Notes under the pieces: generated by a model
What the model saw: the letters and a program-made list of their open reading frames with translations, nothing else
Told to the model about the DNA's origin: nothing
Databases searched by the model: none
DNA from: JALXCH01 sp964495805
GTDB lineage: Bacteria; Calditrichota; Calditrichia; RBG-13-44-9
Length of the DNA stretch: 9,132 nt
Direction: 5' to 3'
Assembly: GCA_964495805.1 (NCBI GenBank)
Contig: CAZBWV010000007.1
Span: 1 to 9,132 of the forward strand
In this document: piece by piece, positions 1 to 5,569 of the stretch
How positions within the stretch are numbered: position 1 is the stretch's first letter
Layout: each line of letters starts with the position of its first letter
Position numbers and translations under genes: made by a program

Positions 1-25
1 ATATTTAAATTCAACTATTTATTTC

Positions 26-964
26 TTGATTTTTTTAATCATTCGCGAAACGTTACACCGTACGAATCTAAATTATTTTCTTGTCAAAATTTTTTATTAT
101 TTTTATGGATATCTTTCTATAGGAATGTCGATTATCATACTTTTTAGAATATATGAATATGTTTTTTTTCCCATTTATATTATAGCAGAAATTATTCTTA
201 AAATTTTTATTATGGTGATCTCAGGATATCTTGCTATCATTCCAACTAAAAGCAAGCGTGGTATCCCTTATCGTCAAATCTTTTTAATTGTTTTTTTAAC
301 AGCCATTGTAACTCTGGTGAATTATTCCAGGTATTTACAGAATCCCTTTATTTTAAGTAAACCAGAGAACTGGACCAACTATGCAGTGAAAAATTATATT
401 ACCATGGTGTTGGCTATTCTGGGTTTGCTGGTTTTCTGGTACCGGTACTACAAAAAAATGTTGGTTCTGTCTGAGTATCTTAATGTCATTGTATTCATTT
501 TTATGCTTTCGAACATTGTGGAAACATTGCACTTTGTGGCTTTTCAATTGCAGTTTAAAATTTTTATTTATGGCCAGATTTTTAATTTTATTTTAAATCT
601 TGCTATGCTTTATTTCTGGTATGTGCGTTGGCGATACTTGGAAAGTGATCTTGCCCGGGAAAATGAGCGTTACCTGGAAAACTTCCAATTTTTGAACGGG
701 TTGGTTTCCAAACCTCGTATGAGTTTGTTATCCCGTCTCATCGGTTTTATTTCTCTCAATTATTTGTTGTCCGTTGGATTTTTTGGCATTCTTATTGCGA
801 TTGGATTGTTTTTAATTAAAAAGATTACTTTTTATTTATTGCTTAACACGTCCTTTATTTTAATTACTATTATCCTGGCACTTTTTCTAAGCTTCACCAG
901 TATTAAGCGTGATTGGCAAAATCAATTCGGGGTGTTGTTAAAGAAGCAAAAGGGAGGAAAGTAG
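26..964 (+). CDS. Polytopic membrane protein of unknown family, probably 5'-incomplete
   Basis: I do not recognise a family. The 312-residue reading shows about eight hydrophobic segments, near residues 20-45, 48-72, 84-100, 122-141, 150-175, 178-200, 236-261 and 268-291. A charged, helical stretch at about 201-232 (rich in Arg/Glu) separates the first six from the last two, and a basic tail (KKQKGGK) ends the protein, probably in the cytoplasm. No enzyme motif is visible. The start is uncertain: the frame is open to the left edge, the TTG at 26 has no ribosome binding site, and the ATG at 125 would remove part of the first helix, so the real start may lie outside the window. The stop is 8 bases before the next kinase gene, so co-transcription is very likely. 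By inference it could be the membrane sensor or partner for that soluble kinase; a transporter cannot be excluded. The coding sequence is strikingly AT-rich. Confidence 0.7.
   Translation: MIFLIIRETLHRTNLNYFLVKIFYYFYGYLSIGMSIIILFRIYEYVFFPIYIIAEIILKIFIMVISGYLAIIPTKSKRGIPYRQIFLIVFLTAIVTLVNYSRYLQNPFILSKPENWTNYAVKNYITMVLAILGLLVFWYRYYKKMLVLSEYLNVIVFIFMLSNIVETLHFVAFQLQFKIFIYGQIFNFILNLAMLYFWYVRWRYLESDLARENERYLENFQFLNGLVSKPRMSLLSRLIGFISLNYLLSVGFFGILIAIGLFLIKKITFYLLLNTSFILITIILALFLSFTSIKRDWQNQFGVLLKKQKGGK
951..958 (+). promoter_or_regulatory. Ribosome binding site for the PAS hybrid kinase
   Basis: AGGGAGGA lies inside the last codons of the membrane-protein gene and precedes the ATG at 973. The gap from GGAGG to ATG is 15 bases, longer than the usual 5-9. 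No start codon with better spacing exists in the frame, so this site plus ATG 973 is the best reading. Because it sits before the upstream stop codon, translation of the two genes is probably coupled. Confidence 0.55.
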
Positions 965-972
965 TTTCAATA

Positions 973-2511
973 ATGCTTAATTTTTTCAAAAAAAGTCAAG
1001 GGAAACGATCACAGCCATTTCAATTAAGCAATTTAATTGAAATCCTACAGGATGGTGTCTGTATCACCAATATCAATGGCGAGATCATTTATTTAAATAA
1101 AGCGGGATATGCCCTGCTGGGTCTGGAGAATGTGGAGGACCTCTCTCAGTTTAATTTCCTGAATGATTTTATTAAAAAAGAAGAAATTATTCATGAATTA
1201 AAGCAACAGTTAAATAAATTCGGTTTGGTGACCAATAAAGAGTTAAAGCTTTACCGAATTGGTAGCGGACAGCTGGATGTTTTACTAACGGTAAATCTGA
1301 TTGGCGATTTTCGGCAACAAACCATTGGGTTTTTATTCCTGTTCAAAGATATTACCGAGCTCAAGAAAATTCAGGATCAGCTGCTGCAGAGCCAGAAGCT
1401 GGAAAGCATTGGTCTGATGGCTTCGGGTATTGCCCATGATTTCAATAACGTTCTTGCGGCAATTATTCCCAATGCGGAATTGATCAAGTTGTCCACACCG
1501 AAAGGAAGCCCAAATTACAAACGGGCAGAAATTATTGAGAAATCGGCTCATCGTGCTTCAGATATTGCTCAGCGGCTGCTCACTTTTACCAGACAAAAGG
1601 ACAGCACCAATCTCTATAGCATCGATTTGAATCAGGTGGTGTACGATAGCCTGGAATTACTTAAACCGAATATTCCCGGCAACATCAAGGTGCAAACCCG
1701 TTTGAGCGATGATCTGTACAGCCTTAAAGGTGATGAAACAGAAATGCAGCAGATCATCATGAATCTGGTGATTAATGCAGTGGATGCCATGCCCAACGGA
1801 GGGATTATTGTAATAAAGACAGATAATTTTCACGTGGACAAGCAATATCAGCTTGGTTCGTTAACTCCGGGGCCATACGTTCATTTGATGATTCGGGATA
1901 CTGGTACTGGAATCCCTCTGGAAATTATGCCAAAAATTTTCGATCCGTTTTTTACCACCAAGGAAATAGGGAAGGGAACCGGTTTGGGACTTTCGGTGGT
2001 TTACGGCATTGTACGAGGAATGAACGGATATGTGGATGTGCACAGTAAAATGGGAGAATGGACCCGGTTTGATTTGTATTTCCCCGCCGAGGGGGAATAT
2101 AGTGCACCCGCTCCCAAACCAGTGGAACACGAACAGGTGAAACCCAATGAACTAACACTGTTACTGGTGGATGATGAAGATTATGTACTGAATGTATTGG
2201 GCGATATTCTGGAGTTTTTGGGCTACCATGTAGTTAAAAAGAATAGCGGGAGAGAGGCGTTAAAATATTATCTGAATCATCAGCAGAATATAAATTATGT
2301 AATTATTGATATGAAGATGCCCGACTGGGACGGTAAAACCACCCTTGAGGAATTGCGGAAAGTCAATCCGAATATCAAAGTGATATTAACCAGTGGAATC
2401 GACGAGGGTCCCATCGATCATTCCAATTTACATGGTGTGCTGGGTTTCCTTCGTAAACCGTACAGTATTAACCAGGTATCCAAATCGATGGAAGAGATTT
2501 TATCCAGGTAA
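973..2511 (+). CDS. Soluble PAS-domain hybrid sensor histidine kinase
   Basis: A 512-residue cytoplasmic kinase that should autophosphorylate on histidine and pass phosphate to its own receiver. Order: PAS at about 17-130 (ILQDGVCITNINGEIIYLN, ending FLFKDITE), HisKA at about 135-210 with phospho-accepting His155 in GIAHDFNN, HATPase_c at about 250-375, receiver at about 393-510. ATPase boxes are intact: N-box NLVINAVDAM (Asn268), G1 DTGTGIP (Asp309), F-box FDPFFTTK, G2 GKGTGLGLS. In the receiver the acidic pair LVDDED, phospho-acceptor Asp446 (IIDMKMP), Thr473 and Lys495 (RKPYS) are all present. There is no membrane segment or signal peptide. I chose ATG 973 over the TTG at 913, which lies within the upstream gene and lacks a ribosome binding site. 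The tight spacing to the membrane protein suggests the sensor input may come from it. Target and signal are unknown. Confidence 0.93.
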   Translation: MLNFFKKSQGKRSQPFQLSNLIEILQDGVCITNINGEIIYLNKAGYALLGLENVEDLSQFNFLNDFIKKEEIIHELKQQLNKFGLVTNKELKLYRIGSGQLDVLLTVNLIGDFRQQTIGFLFLFKDITELKKIQDQLLQSQKLESIGLMASGIAHDFNNVLAAIIPNAELIKLSTPKGSPNYKRAEIIEKSAHRASDIAQRLLTFTRQKDSTNLYSIDLNQVVYDSLELLKPNIPGNIKVQTRLSDDLYSLKGDETEMQQIIMNLVINAVDAMPNGGIIVIKTDNFHVDKQYQLGSLTPGPYVHLMIRDTGTGIPLEIMPKIFDPFFTTKEIGKGTGLGLSVVYGIVRGMNGYVDVHSKMGEWTRFDLYFPAEGEYSAPAPKPVEHEQVKPNELTLLLVDDEDYVLNVLGDILEFLGYHVVKKNSGREALKYYLNHQQNINYVIIDMKMPDWDGKTTLEELRKVNPNIKVILTSGIDEGPIDHSNLHGVLGFLRKPYSINQVSKSMEEILSR

Positions 2512-2536
2512 ATATAACAAGTGGTAAAAATTTTTT

Positions 2537-2541
2537 GGTGA
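2537..2541 (+). promoter_or_regulatory. Short ribosome binding site ahead of the TTG start of the second kinase
   Basis: GGTGA matches the 3' half of the canonical AGGAGGTGA and ends 3 bases before TTG 2545. It decides the start: an in-frame TGA lies at 2539-2541, so TTG 2545 is the first possible start, and later in-frame starts (TTG 2590, ATG 2632) would cut into or remove the first membrane helix. The site is weak, so expression is expected to be modest. Confidence 0.45.
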
Positions 2542-2544
2542 AAA

Positions 2545-5418
2545 TTGAAAATTTCTGTTAAACTCTGGATTTTAACTACCAGCATTATTTTGATTTTAAC
2601 AGCTGGATTTTATGTGTACTTTTCCACCAGCATGGAAAAACAATTCCGCGAGGGATTGTTGAAAAAGGGCCGTGGATTACTTCGCACGACTGCAACCAAT
2701 CTGGGCGCGGGACTCTATTTTGATGATGACAAATTTAGTAAAAATGTGCTGAATAGTCTGGAAAACGATAGTGATATCTCGTTGATTTATATTACCGATG
2801 CGGAAGGAAAGGTTCGGTACGGGTATAATTACCGTGGGTGGGAGAAGGAGGTCCTTAGTTTTCGCCAATCCAATAAACTGGAAGAATTTACTTCTAATTT
2901 TTTGTTTCTAAAGCAAGGTATTTTTTTTCACGATGAATATCAGGGAGACTTAATTCTGGGATTAAACCTGAATTGGGTGAAGGAGAAGGTTAAAGCGCAA
3001 CATCGTTCCCTGCTCACCGTGAGTTTGATTATTTCCCTGGTGTTGATTCTGCTTTCCAGTCTGCTATCGCGTCCCATTTCGCGTCCCCTGAACGAGGCAG
3101 CACGGAAAATTCAGGAACATACCGAATCCGGCAAAGCCCTGAGTTTACGATTACCTGAACGTGGAAAAGATGAATTTTCCCAATTTGCCCGAGCCTGGAA
3201 TAATCTGGCCAACGATCTGGAACGGAATCTAAAAGAATTAAATAAATCGAAACGATATCTGGAGACCATCTTTCAGCTCAACCCTATTCCTATTATTATT
3301 GCAGACACGCTGGGTCAGATTGAAGAGGTCAATGAGAGTGCCAGTAACTTTTTCGAAATTGAGCGCAGCGTGCTGGTGAAAATGAATCTGGAGCGTTTTT
3401 TCCAGCGGGACGACTTAAATGCAATTCTGAACCGTTTGATTCAGGAACAGCAGGATGTTCGCGGTTATGTGACCACCATTAAAATGAATGATGGCAGCAA
3501 AAGCATTGTAGAATTAAACATCGCCGGATATCAGGATGAATATAACTACATCAAGAATATTATTGTTGCCATTATTGATATCACCGAAAAAATTCAGATT
3601 CAGCGGGAAATTCTCCACAATCAGACCAAACTTCAGCGGGTAAACGAGGAACTGGTAAAAAAGACTGAAGAACTGGAAAAACTGAGTGCCTGGAATAAAC
3701 GCAATGCAAAAAATTTAGAGCACTTAATTGAGCTCAGTCAGGAGATGATGCGTGCCAGTACTCCCAACGAGATTCTGGATAAAATTATATATGAGGGAGC
3801 AAAGTTACTGGATGCGGCGGAAGCATCGGTTTATTTATGGGACGCAGAAAACAAGAAAATGGTATTAACCAAAGCCTCTTCGGATGAATTGTTTCAGCGG
3901 ATAGCTTCGGAAGTAAAAAATGTGAATAATTTTGTGCTGCGCACTTACCATCACCGAGAGCCTTTGGTGCTGAAGTCGTCTGAGTTGAAAGCCGAGGATC
4001 TGGAATTTCTGGGATTGTCCCGGAAGCAGAACATCTCCCTGGTTACTGTACCCATCAGTGAAAAGGATTATTGCTATGGCACCATCCTTTATCTGAAATA
4101 TGAAGAAAATGGTTTTCGTCTGGAAGATGTGCATTTGCTGAATACCCTTGCCAACCAGGCGGCAATTTTATTGGAAAACATTCATCTGGTTCATGCTTTG
4201 CGCGAAAAAGCACAGAGTCTGCAGCAGGCTTATGAGGAGCTGAAAAAATCTCAGCAACAGGTGATTCAGTTGCAGAAGATGGAAAGCCTGGGCACTCTGG
4301 TGGGGGGCATTGCTCACGATTTCAACAATATTCTTGGAATCATCATCCCCAATACGGATTTGTTAAAAAAGGATGCCAATGGGGATCCTCGCATTATTCG
4401 CCGGGCAAATATTATTGCTGACGCCGCACAACGTGCTGCAGATTTAACCCGGCAGTTGCTTATGTTCTCACGGGATCAGGATGTTTCTCTGAAGCCATTG
4501 TCGTTAAATGATCTGGTTTCCAGTCTTTCCACCATGTTAAGGCGAACACTGGGTAAGGAGTATGAAATTCTCCTGGATCTGGATCCGGATGTAGAAGATG
4601 TAGAAGCGGATGAAACGCGTTTAACTCAGGTTCTAATTAATCTGGCGGTAAATGCCCGGGACGCCATGCCGGATGGTGGCAGGATTATTATTAAAACAAC
4701 GATGAAGAATTTCCGACCCAGCCATGATAACGGCGAAACGGAAAAGAATTACGTCTGTTTGAGTATTACTGATGAAGGCCATGGAATTCAACCGGGGTTT
4801 CTGAACAAAATATTTGATCCGTTTTTTACCACCAAGGGGCCGGGAAAAGGTACCGGTCTGGGCCTGTCCGTGGTGTACGGAATCATCAAAAGTCATAAAG
4901 GGTATATTGATGTGGAAAGTTCTTTAAATAAAGGGACGACTTTCTACATTTATCTGCCACCCAGCAAAATAAAGCGGAAAATCCAGGAAACGGTTACCTA
5001 CGATAGTATTCCCGCAGGCACCGAAAAGATTTTGGTGGTGGATGATGAACAAATGGTGGCGGATTCGGTAAAGGAAATTCTGGAATCTCTGGGTTATCAG
5101 GTAGCGACTGCGGAAAGTGGAATGAAAGCACTGGAATTCATTATTAAAGATAAGCGGAAGTTTGACCTGGCGATTGTGGACATGTCCATGCCGAAAATGA
5201 ACGGAATTGAGACCATCAAACGGTTGCGAAAGTTGGATGCACAGATGAAAATTCTCCTCTCCAGCGGTCACATTGAAAAGGAACGGCGGATGCCACCGGA
5301 TATTCATGTCGACGGAACACTACCCAAACCTTATCGAATGAAGGAACTGGCGGTGAAAGTCCGTCAGGTGTTAAATAAATCCACTACCATCCGGATGAAT
5401 CCCGCCATGCGGAATTAA
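2545..5418 (+). CDS. Membrane-bound CHASE8-like/HAMP/PAS/GAF hybrid histidine kinase
   Basis: A 957-residue hybrid kinase. Order: helix 1 at about 7-27; periplasmic region 28-155 whose pattern (TNLGAGLYFDD, then ISLIYITDAEGKVRYGY) recalls CHASE8-type sensors; helix 2 at about 157-175; HAMP 176-230 starting SRPISRPL; PAS about 236-350 (NPIPIIIADTLGQIEEVNE); coiled coil 350-395; GAF about 395-545; second coiled coil 545-582; HisKA with His591 in GIAHDFNN; HATPase_c with Asn703, Asp743 (DEGHGI), FDPFFTTK and GKGTGLGLS; receiver about 827-945 with DD 833-834, Asp879 (IVDMSMP), Ser906 and Lys928. All key residues are present, so kinase and receiver should work. The start is TTG, as argued at its ribosome binding site. 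It follows the first kinase by 33 bases, in the same apparent operon. Signal and downstream partner are unknown; the CHASE8 assignment is the least certain part. Confidence 0.93.
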   Translation: MKISVKLWILTTSIILILTAGFYVYFSTSMEKQFREGLLKKGRGLLRTTATNLGAGLYFDDDKFSKNVLNSLENDSDISLIYITDAEGKVRYGYNYRGWEKEVLSFRQSNKLEEFTSNFLFLKQGIFFHDEYQGDLILGLNLNWVKEKVKAQHRSLLTVSLIISLVLILLSSLLSRPISRPLNEAARKIQEHTESGKALSLRLPERGKDEFSQFARAWNNLANDLERNLKELNKSKRYLETIFQLNPIPIIIADTLGQIEEVNESASNFFEIERSVLVKMNLERFFQRDDLNAILNRLIQEQQDVRGYVTTIKMNDGSKSIVELNIAGYQDEYNYIKNIIVAIIDITEKIQIQREILHNQTKLQRVNEELVKKTEELEKLSAWNKRNAKNLEHLIELSQEMMRASTPNEILDKIIYEGAKLLDAAEASVYLWDAENKKMVLTKASSDELFQRIASEVKNVNNFVLRTYHHREPLVLKSSELKAEDLEFLGLSRKQNISLVTVPISEKDYCYGTILYLKYEENGFRLEDVHLLNTLANQAAILLENIHLVHALREKAQSLQQAYEELKKSQQQVIQLQKMESLGTLVGGIAHDFNNILGIIIPNTDLLKKDANGDPRIIRRANIIADAAQRAADLTRQLLMFSRDQDVSLKPLSLNDLVSSLSTMLRRTLGKEYEILLDLDPDVEDVEADETRLTQVLINLAVNARDAMPDGGRIIIKTTMKNFRPSHDNGETEKNYVCLSITDEGHGIQPGFLNKIFDPFFTTKGPGKGTGLGLSVVYGIIKSHKGYIDVESSLNKGTTFYIYLPPSKIKRKIQETVTYDSIPAGTEKILVVDDEQMVADSVKEILESLGYQVATAESGMKALEFIIKDKRKFDLAIVDMSMPKMNGIETIKRLRKLDAQMKILLSSGHIEKERRMPPDIHVDGTLPKPYRMKELAVKVRQVLNKSTTIRMNPAMRN

Positions 5419-5458
5419 ACCTTTCGGGGGATGCTGCCTCTCGAATCCGAGAAACATC

Positions 5459-5489
5459 TTGCCTTAACTCATTGATCAGCCTAAATTTG
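5459..5489 (+). promoter_or_regulatory. Possible Bacteroidota-type promoter for alaS
   Basis: TTG at 5459-5461 is followed after 20 bases by TAAATTTG (5482-5489), close to the Bacteroidota primary-sigma pattern TTG-N19-TAnnTTTG (one base longer). Transcription would start near 5496 and give a leader of about 73 bases before alaS. The -7 element overlaps the left arm of the hairpin at 5478-5505, so one of the two readings may be chance. Confidence 0.3.
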
Positions 5490-5505
5490 TCAGACCAAAC
5501 AGGCT
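5478..5505 (+). terminator. Weak hairpin between the kinase genes and alaS
   Basis: AGCCT (5478-5482) pairs with AGGCT (5501-5505), and inside it TTTG (5486-5489) pairs with CAAA (5496-5499) around a 6-base loop; an AAA/C internal loop separates the two helices. The run after it is TTGTG, not a proper T tract, so as an intrinsic terminator of the kinase operon it is poor. A smaller hairpin, TCTCG-AATC-CGAGA, lies at 5439-5452 and also lacks a T tract. Confidence 0.2.
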
Positions 5506-5530
5506 TTGTGAAATATCCGTAGGGAGTTTA

Positions 5531-5554
5531 ATGTTCAATTCGTATATAAGATAA
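5531..5554 (+). other. Possible 7-codon leader ORF before alaS
   Basis: ATG 5531 is preceded by AGGGAG (5521-5526) with a 4-base gap and reads MFNSYIR then TAA, ending 15 bases before the alaS start and in the same frame. Its ribosome binding site is at least as good as that of alaS (AGGGA at 5559-5563, 6-base gap). It contains no alanine codon, so classical alanine attenuation is not supported. It could be a chance ORF or could feed ribosomes to alaS. Confidence 0.25.
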
Positions 5555-5569
5555 AGTTAGGGATAGTGT

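Noticed and set aside
913..972. TTG start at 913 for the first kinase, overlapping the membrane protein
   Set aside because: It has no ribosome binding site and the added 20 residues (MAKSIRGVVKEAKGRKVVSI) are an alternate reading of the upstream gene's conserved-looking tail; ATG 973 is preferred despite its long spacing.
4924..5307. 127-residue open frame on the minus strand opposite the receiver of the second kinase, and similar minus-strand frames throughout
   Set aside because: They lie wholly opposite well-supported genes, have no ribosome binding site or recognisable domain, and read as mirror frames of conserved coding sequence.
5419..5569. T-box leader controlling alaS
   Set aside because: The conserved TGGNACCGCG-type antiterminator sequence and the large stem I are absent, and the spacer is only 151 bases.
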